Source of the DNA: UBA1081 sp045639185
GTDB taxonomy: Bacteria; Bacillota; Clostridia; Oscillospirales; Acutalibacteraceae
NCBI GenBank assembly: GCA_045639185.1
Contig: JAZUCO010000115.1
Coordinates: forward strand, 37,996-101,995
Direction of reading: 5' to 3'
DNA: 64,000 nt
The notes beneath the pieces are model-generated. The model had not been told where the DNA came from, searched no databases, and was given only the letters and a program-made list of their open reading frames with translations. The position numbers and the translations under genes were made by a program. Below are positions 16,005 through 24,988 of this stretch, one piece after another. Position 1 is the first letter of the stretch, and each line of letters starts with the position of its first letter.

Positions 16005-17098
16005 AAATTATTTACCTTTTCAATGTAATAATTTTCAAGCCATTTTGCATTCTCTTTGATATCAAATCCGGCTTGAATTATTTTTTCGGCATTGTTTTTC
16101 TTATTGTGATTTTTGAATTCCAAGATTCTTTTTGCCCAAAGTTCAGGTGATTCATTTAATGATAAAAAATAAGCATCATCTGAAATGTTGCAATCTGGTG
16201 TTATAGTGTCAGACATAATACAGGGGAGTCCTGCAGCTTGTGCTTCAACAGATGTTACAGGAAAACCTTCATATAATGAAGGAAAAACAAACACATCAAA
16301 TGCTTGAAGAATTTCATGAACATCATCACGTGAGCCTAAAAAAAGAACAGTATCTGTTAAACCATATTTTTCAACTTTATTTTCAATAGACTTTTGAAGA
16401 TCTCCGCTGCCAACTAAAACTAATTTTGCAGTATTATCGCATTTGTATACTTCATAGAAAATATCAATAAGAAAATCATGGTTTTTTTGTGGATTAAATC
16501 GTCCTATGTGTCCGATTACAAAATTGTTAGTCAAATTCAACTGATTTCTGATTTCTAATTCTATAAATTTATTGTATATAAATTTAGAAGTATCGATTGC
16601 ATTATTGAAAATTGAAAAATGATAATTTCCAAACATCCATTCTCCTGCAATTTTACTACATGCAAACAAGTCTGTAGAAAAAAACGGTATGAACTTTTTA
16701 GCAAATACCTTGATAATATATTTAAAATTTTTATCCTGAGAAGAATTGTGAGAATGAGCAATTCTTACAGGTATATTGCATTTCTTTGCAACAGAAAGAG
16801 GAATTGCACTCATGCAATCTAAATGACAATGAACAATTTTGTATCGATTTTCAGAAAAGAACTTATATAGTTCTTTATAATAAGAAATTGAAAAAGGATT
16901 TAGTTGACTAATGCGAAATATTTTTCCTCCGAGACTTTCAATTTCATCGTCATAATCAGCTTTAAAATCTCTATGTACAAGAAAATCAAACTGAACTTTT
17001 GATCGATCGATATTTCGATAATAGTTCATTAACATTGTTTCCAGGCCGCCACGTCCCATATATGTGACAATATGCAAAATTCGTATTGGTTGCTTCAT
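16001..17098 (-). CDS. Glycosyltransferase, GT4 (EpsF-like)
   Basis: A 365-residue GT-B enzyme. RILHIVTYMGRGGLETMLMN is the family opening, CHLDCMSAIPLSVAK is followed by the conserved AHSHNSS, then IGHIGRFNPQKNHDFLIDIF, and FVFPSLYEGFPVTSVEAQA carries EX7E. Close in layout to Bacillus EpsF and other exopolysaccharide GT4 enzymes. It lies between the polymerase and a GT2 gene. Confidence 0.88.
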   Translation of the reverse strand: MKQPIRILHIVTYMGRGGLETMLMNYYRNIDRSKVQFDFLVHRDFKADYDDEIESLGGKIFRISQLNPFSISYYKELYKFFSENRYKIVHCHLDCMSAIPLSVAKKCNIPVRIAHSHNSSQDKNFKYIIKVFAKKFIPFFSTDLFACSKIAGEWMFGNYHFSIFNNAIDTSKFIYNKFIELEIRNQLNLTNNFVIGHIGRFNPQKNHDFLIDIFYEVYKCDNTAKLVLVGSGDLQKSIENKVEKYGLTDTVLFLGSRDDVHEILQAFDVFVFPSLYEGFPVTSVEAQAAGLPCIMSDTITPDCNISDDAYFLSLNESPELWAKRILEFKNHNKKNNAEKIIQAGFDIKENAKWLENYYIEKVNNL

Positions 17099-17109
17099 AA
17101 ATACTTACT

Positions 17110-18210
17110 TTACCCCCAAGCAATAAATACTGAATAAATAAAATATAAAGAATAGCATATGTATAGTGAAGATTTAGCTAATTTTGAAATATTTTTATTG
17201 AAAATGTGATCAATTTCCCACGGTAGTAATATGTAGCTGAAGAGGGAAAAATAAATTGGTAGCCTACCAATAAAGATACCACTTGTGAACATTGATACAA
17301 CATAGATGCCTGCAGATGCAATAGACATATTTGTGCAGACATTTATAACCGGATCATTTTCTTTATCTATAGTCTTTTTGCCGTAAAGCGAAATAATAGC
17401 GGGAACAGAGTAGACAAGAACTCTGAGAATATTTGTACCATCGTCCTGACCTTGTGTCCAGTCTGAAACAACATTCTGATACTGTGTGTCACTTAGTGCA
17501 CTGTCAAGGATATCGGTAAACTGATCAACAAAGGAAACAGCAATTATAACACCAAATAAAAACAGTAATGTTTTTTTATTCCATGCTTTACCTTGAACAA
17601 TGAAAATAAACGGAATCACCAAAAGAGCAGAACCGTGGAAAAATGAAGCAAATAGTATAACAAGAATAGCATAGATATGTTTTTTTGTTAATATGAAATT
17701 AAATGCAAACAGAATTATTGTAACAGCAGTAAATTGTCTGAGTCCGTTGAACATCCATGAAAGATAGTCAGTTGAGGCAACAAACAAAAATATACTCATG
17801 AAAAAATCAGAAGAATATTTTCTGTAAAGTTTAGCAAGCGAAAGCATCTGAAATGCAGCTAAAATCCCGAGATAAACTTCATAATTATTTGTTATAAAAA
17901 TTTTAATAATAAGAGATACAAATGAAAATAATTCGTCTTTCGAAACCGTTTGCATATATGCCTGTAATTCATCGAATTTTGTAGGCATTGCCTTAAATCC
18001 GGTGATATATGCGGTTGTGTCTGCAAAATAGCCTCGTTGAGCTGCTATTATTATCAATGGAATTGAAAGTAACAGAACCCATGTCCATGATACTCGAGGT
18101 TCAGTTTTACGTAATACACGGACAGGTACTTTTTTTGCTCCGGTCATATTGTAGAGTAATGCGACAACAGCCGGCCATATTAATGTGAATATATATTTAC
18201 CGGTTGTCAT
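17110..18210 (-). CDS. EpsG-family polysaccharide polymerase (Wzy role)
   Basis: A 366-residue protein with about ten hydrophobic helices and the EpsG-family signature of an early YFADTTAYITGF segment in the loop after the second helix. EpsG/Wzy proteins join repeat units on the outer membrane face into long chains. It is the only polymerase candidate in the operon, alongside Wzx and the Wzz-type kinases, so the Wzx/Wzy route is complete. The start has only a weak GAGTGA site. Confidence 0.8.
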   Translation of the reverse strand: MTTGKYIFTLIWPAVVALLYNMTGAKKVPVRVLRKTEPRVSWTWVLLLSIPLIIIAAQRGYFADTTAYITGFKAMPTKFDELQAYMQTVSKDELFSFVSLIIKIFITNNYEVYLGILAAFQMLSLAKLYRKYSSDFFMSIFLFVASTDYLSWMFNGLRQFTAVTIILFAFNFILTKKHIYAILVILFASFFHGSALLVIPFIFIVQGKAWNKKTLLFLFGVIIAVSFVDQFTDILDSALSDTQYQNVVSDWTQGQDDGTNILRVLVYSVPAIISLYGKKTIDKENDPVINVCTNMSIASAGIYVVSMFTSGIFIGRLPIYFSLFSYILLPWEIDHIFNKNISKLAKSSLYICYSLYFIYSVFIAWG

Positions 18211-18225
18211 TAACAGTTCACTCGC

Positions 18226-19305
18226 TTAAATGATTTTATCGATTGTATTTTTTACAACCTGTTTTTTATCAAACTCGTTTTCCATTTTTGTTCTTGCATT
18301 TCTACCCATTTCTGCTTTTTCATTTGCAGAAAGAAGAATGAATTTCTTCATTTTTTCATATAGGTCATCAGAATCTTTAACATTTACAAGATAACCTGTT
18401 TCATTATCATTAACAGCCTCTTTACAACCCGGAATATCTGATGTGATTACAGGTCTGCCCGTTGCAGATGACTCAAGAAGAACATTGGACAAACCTTCGT
18501 GATAAGAGGGAAGTACTACACAGTTGCAATTCTTATAATAGGGAATTGTGTCAGTCTGAAAACCGTGAAAATTTATGATTTTCTTTTTTGAAAGTTCTTC
18601 TGTAATTTGTTTATATTCATCCTCGAAAAATCCGACTACGTCTAAAGAAACCTTATCACCGAATTCATCTTTCAATCTCATAAAAGCATCAAAGAGTTCG
18701 TCAATACCTTTTTCTTTCATAATGCGTCCGAGATAAAGGAATTTAACTACGGAATCGTCAGGGTATTCAGAGTATTTGTATGTATCCAAATTTATACCGG
18801 CTCCGTTCAAAACAGTAATTTTATCTTTTTTAATTATTTTTTTATCGATAAAAATCTGCGCATTTGCATTGTTTTCAAAAAATATGGATTTTGCTTTACC
18901 TGTACCAGCTTTGTACATAAAAGATACGATTGCAGCTAATTTTTTGTTCTGAAATGCAGTTCCTAATCCCTGTACATTGATATAGTACGGGATTTTTTTT
19001 AATCTTGCGGCAAGACCGCAGTAAATGTTTGGTTTTATTGAGTATGTGACAATTTTGTCAGGTTTTTCCTGCTTAATCTGATTGAAATAAGTAAGCAAAA
19101 GCTTCAGATCGGTTTTAGGATTTATACCTCTGCGATCAATATCAGTGTTGATGCACTTGCAACCCATTGCTTCAAAATCTTTTTCATGACCGACAAAAGG
19201 CATACTTAAAGTAACAGAATTATCCTTGAGTAATTCAGCAATAAGTTCTTTTCGGAAACGATATAACATATATGAGTGATTTGTTGCAATGAAGATTTTA
19301 GCCAT
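18226..19305 (-). CDS. Glycosyltransferase, GT4 (PglA/EpsD-like)
   Basis: A 359-residue GT-B enzyme: MAKIFIATNHSYMLYRFRKE, TYSIKPNIYCGLAARL and YINVQGLGTAF are hallmarks of the group that adds the second sugar to an undecaprenyl-diphosphate-linked first sugar (as PglA does). FLYLGRIMKEKGIDEL and VLPSYHEGLSNVLLESSATG (EX7E) complete it. Its place directly after the initiating transferase supports the second-sugar role. ATG 19305 has AAGGAAT upstream; longer forms would overlap the previous gene. Confidence 0.88.
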   Translation of the reverse strand: MAKIFIATNHSYMLYRFRKELIAELLKDNSVTLSMPFVGHEKDFEAMGCKCINTDIDRRGINPKTDLKLLLTYFNQIKQEKPDKIVTYSIKPNIYCGLAARLKKIPYYINVQGLGTAFQNKKLAAIVSFMYKAGTGKAKSIFFENNANAQIFIDKKIIKKDKITVLNGAGINLDTYKYSEYPDDSVVKFLYLGRIMKEKGIDELFDAFMRLKDEFGDKVSLDVVGFFEDEYKQITEELSKKKIINFHGFQTDTIPYYKNCNCVVLPSYHEGLSNVLLESSATGRPVITSDIPGCKEAVNDNETGYLVNVKDSDDLYEKMKKFILLSANEKAEMGRNARTKMENEFDKKQVVKNTIDKII

Positions 19306-19309
19306 AATA

Positions 19310-19921
19310 TTATTCCTTGTCTTTTTTCTCGAGAGTGCCTGTACCGCCTTCAACAACACCTTCATGTTTGATAACCTGAAGAGCGGTAGCAATAATGCAT
19401 TTTATATCAAAGGGCAGACTCATTTTTTCAACATATTCGCCGTCAAATTTTGCTTTGACGTCTATTTCAAGTTCATCTCTGCCATTGACCTGCGCCCAAC
19501 CTGTAAGACCCGGGCGGATATTGTTTGCTCCGTATTTATCACGTTCTGCAATAAGGTCTTCCTGATTCCAGAGTGCAGGTCTGGGACCTACAATTGACAT
19601 ATCACCCTTAAGAATGTTGAAAAGTTGGGGTAGTTCATCAAGACTGGATTTTCTGAGAAATTTACCGACTTTTGTGATAAATGCATCAGGATTATTAAGA
19701 AGGTGTGTCGGCATATCATGAGGTGTGTCTGTTCGCATCGAACGGAATTTATACATATTGAAATGCTTATTGTCTTTGCCAACTCTTTTCTGCACAAAAA
19801 GAACAGGACCTTTTGAATCAGCTTTTACTGCAATTGAACAACCCAATAAAACAGGAGATAATACAATTACAGCAAATAGTGATACGAGAAAATCTATCAT
19901 TCTTTTAACAATTTTATACAC
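19310..19921 (-). CDS. Initiating undecaprenyl-phosphate phosphoglycosyltransferase (PglC-like)
   Basis: A 203-residue monotopic phosphoglycosyltransferase that moves a sugar-1-phosphate from a UDP-sugar to undecaprenyl phosphate, the first step of repeat-unit synthesis. The N-terminal re-entrant helix (DFLVSLFAVIVLSPVLL) is followed by GPVLFVQKRVG, FNMYKFRSM, the catalytic Asp-Glu in SSLDELPQLFNIL, SIVGPRPA and RPGLTGWAQVNGRD. The compact length matches PglC rather than the polytopic WbaP form. It overlaps the dehydratase gene by 8 bases. Confidence 0.92.
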   Translation of the reverse strand: MYKIVKRMIDFLVSLFAVIVLSPVLLGCSIAVKADSKGPVLFVQKRVGKDNKHFNMYKFRSMRTDTPHDMPTHLLNNPDAFITKVGKFLRKSSLDELPQLFNILKGDMSIVGPRPALWNQEDLIAERDKYGANNIRPGLTGWAQVNGRDELEIDVKAKFDGEYVEKMSLPFDIKCIIATALQVIKHEGVVEGGTGTLEKKDKE

Positions 19922-21812
19922 TTAATACACCTTCGTTTTCGGGATGGTATGTCGGAACAAGTTTCATTACTGATGCTCTGATATTATCTCCGTTAAGATA
20001 GCATTCATCTCTGAGATAAGCAAGGTTTGTGAAAAATTCATCAGCATCGACATCAGATAATTTGCCGATAAAAATAAGATCATTTTTTGTTTTCTCTAGA
20101 CCTTCTTCAGACATAAGTAGCTCCTCATAGAGTTTTTCGCCCGGTCTGAGACCTGTATATTCAATTTTGATATCAATATCGGGTTCAAAACCTGAAAGTT
20201 TTATCATTCGTCTTGCAAGATCGTCAATTTTGACCGGTTGTCCCATATCAAGAATGAAAATCTCTCCTCCGTTTGCATAGAAACCTGCCTGAAGAACAAG
20301 AGATACAGCCTCTGGTATTGTCATAAAATATCTTATAATATCTTTATGTGTAACTGTTACGGGGCCGCCACGTGCAATTTGTTTTCTGAAAAGAGGAATA
20401 ACACTTCCGTTTGAGCCGAGAACATTACCGAAACGAACAGCAACGAATCTCGTTTTTGAAATCTTCGCAAAACATTCAATTATCATTTCACAAAGACGTT
20501 TGGAAGCACCCATTATATTTGTAGGGTTGACTGCCTTATCTGTTGATATGAGAACGAATGTTGAAACGCCGTGTTTGTTTGCAGAATTAGCAACATTATA
20601 TGTACCAAAAACATTGTTTTTGATTGCTTCGTTCGGTGCGTCTTCCATAAGCGGAACATGTTTATGTGCAGCTGCGTGATATACGATATCAGGTTTGTAT
20701 GTTTCAAAAAGTGAATCTACACGCTGGATATCGCGCACTGAACCGATTATTACATCAAGATCAAGCTGGGGATTATTTGCTTTCAATTCTTGCTGAATTG
20801 CATATGCATTATTTTCATAAATATCAAAAATTATAAGTTTTGCAGGATTAAAAGATGCAATCTGACGGCACAACTCACTTCCTATAGAACCGCCACCACC
20901 GGTTACAAGTATCTTTTTGCCTGATATCATTGCTTGGATTTCAGAAAGATCAACTTTAATGCAATCTCTGCCAAGAAGGTCTTCAATTTCGACATTTCTG
21001 ATTTGCTCTATCCTGACCTCACCGTTGGTAAATTGTGTGATTGAGGGAACAATGCTTAATGAGCATTTTGTTTTCTGGCACTCATCAATTATGACTCTTT
21101 TTTCTGAATTAGAAGCTGAAGGAATAGCCAGAATTATTTTATCAATTCTGTATTTATCAGCTATTTCGGGAATGTGTTCACAATTATTTACAACTTTAAC
21201 ACCATGAATAAATTTGCCGATTTTACTTGGGCTATTATCAAGCATACAGATTACACGACCTCTTGAGTGCGGACTTGTCTGCAACTCTCTGAGAACGCTA
21301 ACGCCTGAACGACCTGCGCCTATTATCATAACTCTGTCGAGTTTATTTGAACGTTTGATATTTGTTTTTACCTTACCTGCAAAGCGGTAAGAGAATCTTA
21401 ATGTTGTAATTGCACCGACAAGAAATATAAAATAGATTATAGGGTAACTTTTTGGGAAAAAGATGTTTGCTTTTGCTCTTAACAAAAAAAGTAATATAGT
21501 GTTGAGCGCAGTTGATGATATACAAGCTGCTGCGATTGTTGTGAATTCATCAAAGCCAGCATATTTCCATATACCTCTGTACAGCTTAAAAAATACAAAC
21601 ACTATAAGAGTAATAAGTGTTGTAGCAGGAGACACGCTGAATATACTCTGAACAAAACCTGCTGAAATTAATTCGTGCAGATTAAACTCAAACCTTACAA
21701 ATAATGCAAGGAATGAAGCAAGGTTTATTAAAATTATGTCAGCAAATACCAGTGCTGCAGTTTTTAGGTTATGAAGAATAGTATCTTTACCTGCGGGATC
21801 CAATCTGATCAT
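19914..21812 (-). CDS. Membrane UDP-sugar 4,6-dehydratase (PglF/CapD/EpsC-like)
   Basis: A 632-residue enzyme: four to five N-terminal membrane helices, a first Rossmann domain (VMIIGAGRSGVSVLRE) and a second SDR domain with the cofactor loop VTGGGGSIGSELCRQ. The active-site region is STDKAVNPTNIMGASKRLCE, in which Met replaces the usual SDR Tyr as in PglF, with Thr and Lys retained. PglF-type enzymes convert UDP-GlcNAc to the 4-keto-6-deoxy sugar used for diNAcBac or FucNAc4N; no aminotransferase or acetyltransferase follows here, so the final sugar is open. GGAG precedes the ATG. First gene of the capsule operon. Confidence 0.93.
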   Translation of the reverse strand: MIRLDPAGKDTILHNLKTAALVFADIILINLASFLALFVRFEFNLHELISAGFVQSIFSVSPATTLITLIVFVFFKLYRGIWKYAGFDEFTTIAAACISSTALNTILLFLLRAKANIFFPKSYPIIYFIFLVGAITTLRFSYRFAGKVKTNIKRSNKLDRVMIIGAGRSGVSVLRELQTSPHSRGRVICMLDNSPSKIGKFIHGVKVVNNCEHIPEIADKYRIDKIILAIPSASNSEKRVIIDECQKTKCSLSIVPSITQFTNGEVRIEQIRNVEIEDLLGRDCIKVDLSEIQAMISGKKILVTGGGGSIGSELCRQIASFNPAKLIIFDIYENNAYAIQQELKANNPQLDLDVIIGSVRDIQRVDSLFETYKPDIVYHAAAHKHVPLMEDAPNEAIKNNVFGTYNVANSANKHGVSTFVLISTDKAVNPTNIMGASKRLCEMIIECFAKISKTRFVAVRFGNVLGSNGSVIPLFRKQIARGGPVTVTHKDIIRYFMTIPEAVSLVLQAGFYANGGEIFILDMGQPVKIDDLARRMIKLSGFEPDIDIKIEYTGLRPGEKLYEELLMSEEGLEKTKNDLIFIGKLSDVDADEFFTNLAYLRDECYLNGDNIRASVMKLVPTYHPENEGVLSV

Positions 21813-21855
21813 TACTTTGTCTCCATGAAATTATGCATCATTATTATACACGATA

Positions 21856-21884
21856 ATAATATCATTGGAATCGAGAAATGTCAA
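21856..21884 (-). promoter_or_regulatory. Capsule operon promoter
   Basis: Minus strand TTGACA (21879-21884), 17-base spacer, TATTAT (21856-21861), about 40 bases before the first gene of the operon. Confidence 0.65.
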
Positions 21885-21927
21885 TATTTATATTGGTATG
21901 GTATTTTTTTTATTTTAATTATTTATA

Positions 21928-21956
21928 TTGACTATTTTTTATTTTTGCTGTAATAT
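21928..21956 (+). promoter_or_regulatory. Promoter of the CpsB/BY-kinase arm
   Basis: TTGACT (21928-21933), 17-base spacer, TAATAT (21951-21956). Divergent from the capsule operon promoter, with the -35 boxes about 45 bases apart. Confidence 0.6.
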
Positions 21957-21990
21957 TATTGTGTATTTTTATGAAAGGTAATGAGTCCGG

Positions 21991-22713
21991 ATGTTTATTG
22001 ATTTACATTGTCATATATTGCCCGATGTAGATGACGGTGCAGAATCTTTTAATGAAGCTGTTGATATTATCACTACAGCAAACAAATCAGGTACTACAAT
22101 AATGGTACTCACACCTCATTATAATCAGATGAATAAACATCATTGTCATCTTAACAAAGAAATACTGACCGAAAAATACAAAAAATTCATATCAGATACA
22201 GAAAAAATTGATGCTAAAGTCAAGTTCTTTTTAGGTTCTGAATTGTTTGCAGATAAGAACATTTCGGATTTGTGTAAGAACAATGAGATTGTATCACTGA
22301 ATGCATCAAGATATGTTCTTACTGAATTTTATTTTGATGAGAAAATTGGGAATATTCAAAGCTATACCGATGAACTCTTATCTTTTGGCTATATTCCTGT
22401 TATTGCTCATCCCGAGAGATATAAAGATTTATCTCAGCAAGAATATTTTTCATTAATCAACAAAGGTTGTAAATTTCAGCTGAATAAAAACAGTATTCTA
22501 GGCAAGAACGGCAATGAAGTCAAAGAATTGGCATGGTGGATGCTGAATAATGATTTTGTTCATATAATAGCAAGTGATTGCCATAATTCAACATCCAGAA
22601 ATGCTGACCTCAGCGAGCTATATGTACAGCTTCTTGATCAATTCAGCCCTGATAAAATCAGTGTCTGGATGCACGATAATCAGAAAAGAATTTTACTTGA
22701 TAGAAATATTTAA
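21991..22713 (+). CDS. CpsB/Wzh-type protein-tyrosine phosphatase (PHP family)
   Basis: A 240-residue manganese-dependent phosphatase that dephosphorylates the cognate BY-kinase to control capsule output. Metal ligands are visible in IDLHCHILPDVDDGAE, GSELF, IAHPERY and IASDCHN, the set expected of a PHP domain. It heads the four-gene plus-strand operon with the kinases, which is the normal partnership. Start at 21991 follows GAAAGG at suitable distance. Confidence 0.92.
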   Translation: MFIDLHCHILPDVDDGAESFNEAVDIITTANKSGTTIMVLTPHYNQMNKHHCHLNKEILTEKYKKFISDTEKIDAKVKFFLGSELFADKNISDLCKNNEIVSLNASRYVLTEFYFDEKIGNIQSYTDELLSFGYIPVIAHPERYKDLSQQEYFSLINKGCKFQLNKNSILGKNGNEVKELAWWMLNNDFVHIIASDCHNSTSRNADLSELYVQLLDQFSPDKISVWMHDNQKRILLDRNI

Positions 22714-22727
22714 GAGAAGGTAATACA

Positions 22728-23585
22728 ATGCGAATAATAAGACTTTTTATAGTAATTTTATTTATAATCAGTATAGCGTTCACTGTTTACATAAAACTCA
22801 GTGACAATGCTGACTATCAGGCACCTGTAATTGTTTGCAGTCAGGAGAAAATTATTGCAAGTGTTAAAGATTCTGATGAGAAGTTATTGAGTTATGTAAC
22901 AGCTAATGATGCTAAAGACGGAGACTTGACTGAAAATATAATTATTGAATCAATCTCACCATTCATAAGCAAAAATACCGCAAAAATCACATATGCGGTC
23001 TGTGACTCAGAAAATAATGTTGCAAAGATTGAAAAAGACATTGTTTTTTTTGACTATACTGCACCTGAATTCAAGTTCAGTACTCAGCATGTATATTATG
23101 TAGGCGCTACAAAAGTTGAGCTTTTGAACGGTGTTACAGCATACGATAGTCTTGATGGTGATATTTCATCCAGAATCGTAATCTCTGATTCGGAGATAAA
23201 TTTGTCCGAGCCCGGAATTTATCCGGTTACATACAAAGTTGCCACCAGTAAAGGTGTTACGGCAGAAATTACTGTGAATGCGTATGTTTATGCAAGCCGT
23301 CTTACTGATGTAATACCTCTTAAATCCTATCTGGTTTATACTGATTTCGGTAAAGCTATTGATGCAGAAAGCTATATTACATCAATACCTGATAAGTATT
23401 TTAACAACGAAGATAGTCTCTACAGATATGATTTTGAAATAATTGAAAATGTAGATTACAAAAAACAGGGTATTCACTATGTCACTTACAGAATATCAAG
23501 AATAGATGAAAACGAGGAGTTTTCAGAGCCGTTTGTAATTGCAGAATCATATCTTGCAGTTGCAGTAAGGGGTGAGAATAAATGA
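22728..23585 (+). CDS. Membrane-anchored protein with bacterial Ig-like (DUF5011-type) domains
   Basis: A 285-residue protein with an N-terminal signal anchor (IIRLFIVILFIISIAFTVYI, residues 3-22) and an extracytoplasmic part containing two Ig-like repeats of the kind found in bacterial surface proteins: YVTANDAKDGDLTENIII with KITYAVCDSENNVA, and GVTAYDSLDGDISSRIVI with YPVTYKVATSKGVTAE. The conserved DxxDGD core is clear in both. Its position between the phosphatase and the kinases, overlapping the first kinase gene by 4 bases, suggests a part in capsule attachment or export; this is inference. No catalytic motif is seen. Confidence 0.75.
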   Translation: MRIIRLFIVILFIISIAFTVYIKLSDNADYQAPVIVCSQEKIIASVKDSDEKLLSYVTANDAKDGDLTENIIIESISPFISKNTAKITYAVCDSENNVAKIEKDIVFFDYTAPEFKFSTQHVYYVGATKVELLNGVTAYDSLDGDISSRIVISDSEINLSEPGIYPVTYKVATSKGVTAEITVNAYVYASRLTDVIPLKSYLVYTDFGKAIDAESYITSIPDKYFNNEDSLYRYDFEIIENVDYKKQGIHYVTYRISRIDENEEFSEPFVIAESYLAVAVRGENK

Positions 23586-24988
23586 GAGAAATCCGTTTTG
23601 ATTATATAAATTGGTATACCATTGCTAAAGATGTATTGCGAAACGGCTGGATTATTTTGCTTGCATTCTTAACCGGCTTTTTTGGTATCAGAGCTTATTT
23701 TGATTTTACATATAAACCTGAATACAAATGTTCAGCCACAGTTGCCATTAATGCAACAGATTCCGGTCTTTATTCTTTCTCTAGCCTTAATAAAACTATC
23801 GAAGCTGCATCTACCTTTCAGGAAATGTTTCAGAGTTCTTATTTTAAGGAGAAACTTGAGGATATTACAAAAAATCCTGTTGATGGTGTAATTTCTGCTG
23901 AACAGATTTCAGAAACAAATCTTATTGTAATGTCTTACAAATGCGATTCTCCCATTGAAGCATATTCAATGCTGATTGCAGTTATTGAAAATTATAATGT
24001 AATAACAGACTACAACTTTGAGAATATGCTTATTAATGTTATATCGCAGCCTGTTGTTCCAACAGTCCCGTCAAACCCTATTTCTTATAATCATTATGAT
24101 AAGATTGCAGCAGTCGCATTGGCTTTTGCTGTGCTGTTCTTTGTTGTAGTTTTTTCTTATTTCAGAGACACAGTAAAAAATGAAACTGATGTTAATTCAA
24201 TGCTTGATACAAAATTGTTTAGTGTTGTATATCATGAGGAAAAGAACAAGACATTAAAAGCAAAACTCGGATTATCTCATTCAAAAGATCCGTTGTTAAT
24301 AACAAACATTCTGATAAATTACAGATTTGCTGAAACATTCAGAATAGCAGCACTTAAGCTTGATTATTTTGTGAAAGCTAAAAATGTTAAAACTGTTATG
24401 ATAACCAGCTGTGGTGAAAATGAAGGTAAATCAACAGCATCTGTAAATCTTGCACTTTCAATGGCAAAGATGGGAAGAAAAACTCTCCTTGTTGATGCTG
24501 ACTTGAGAAAACCCGCAGTATATAAATTTTTCAACAATCAATACAATGATAAGCTTCAGGGGCTGGGTGAAGTTATCCGTGGAAATATTGCAATAAATAA
24601 CGCAATTATAAAAGAACCTAATACAGGACTTTATATTATGTGCGGTAAGCAAAAATACAGAAATAGCTCAGAAATGATTTCTACAAAGCGGTTTGAAATG
24701 TTTGTTGAATCTCTTAAAGAGCAATTTGATGTAATTATATTTGATACACCTCCCACATCTCTTGTATCTGATGCAGAAATTATTTCAGGATATATAGATG
24801 CAGCACTTATTGTCGTTCGTCAGGATATTGCTCCCGTTCCTGAAATTAATGATATGATTGAAATGATTAGTCAATCAGGTGCATCTGTTGAAGGTTGTAT
24901 TTTTAATGATGTTCATGTTCTTCCTTCACTTTTCTCCAAATTAGAACAATCTTATGATGTTGATAAGAAATCGGAGGTGAATTCCTGA
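23582..24988 (+). CDS. Wzz/BY-kinase fusion (capsule chain-length tyrosine kinase) with intact Walker motifs
   Basis: A 468-residue fusion of a two-helix Wzz chain-length domain (membrane helices near residues 17-37 and 180-202, the second preceded by the Pro-rich PVVPTVPSNP) and a cytoplasmic BY-kinase. Walker A is SCGENEGKST, Walker A' LLVDADLRKPAV and Walker B VIIFDTPP. It phosphorylates Tyr residues to set polymer length and export. The usual C-terminal tyrosine cluster is missing: the tail has a single Tyr (LEQSYDVDKKSEVNS). The following protein carries the cluster instead. Confidence 0.88.
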   Translation: MREIRFDYINWYTIAKDVLRNGWIILLAFLTGFFGIRAYFDFTYKPEYKCSATVAINATDSGLYSFSSLNKTIEAASTFQEMFQSSYFKEKLEDITKNPVDGVISAEQISETNLIVMSYKCDSPIEAYSMLIAVIENYNVITDYNFENMLINVISQPVVPTVPSNPISYNHYDKIAAVALAFAVLFFVVVFSYFRDTVKNETDVNSMLDTKLFSVVYHEEKNKTLKAKLGLSHSKDPLLITNILINYRFAETFRIAALKLDYFVKAKNVKTVMITSCGENEGKSTASVNLALSMAKMGRKTLLVDADLRKPAVYKFFNNQYNDKLQGLGEVIRGNIAINNAIIKEPNTGLYIMCGKQKYRNSSEMISTKRFEMFVESLKEQFDVIIFDTPPTSLVSDAEIISGYIDAALIVVRQDIAPVPEINDMIEMISQSGASVEGCIFNDVHVLPSLFSKLEQSYDVDKKSEVNS

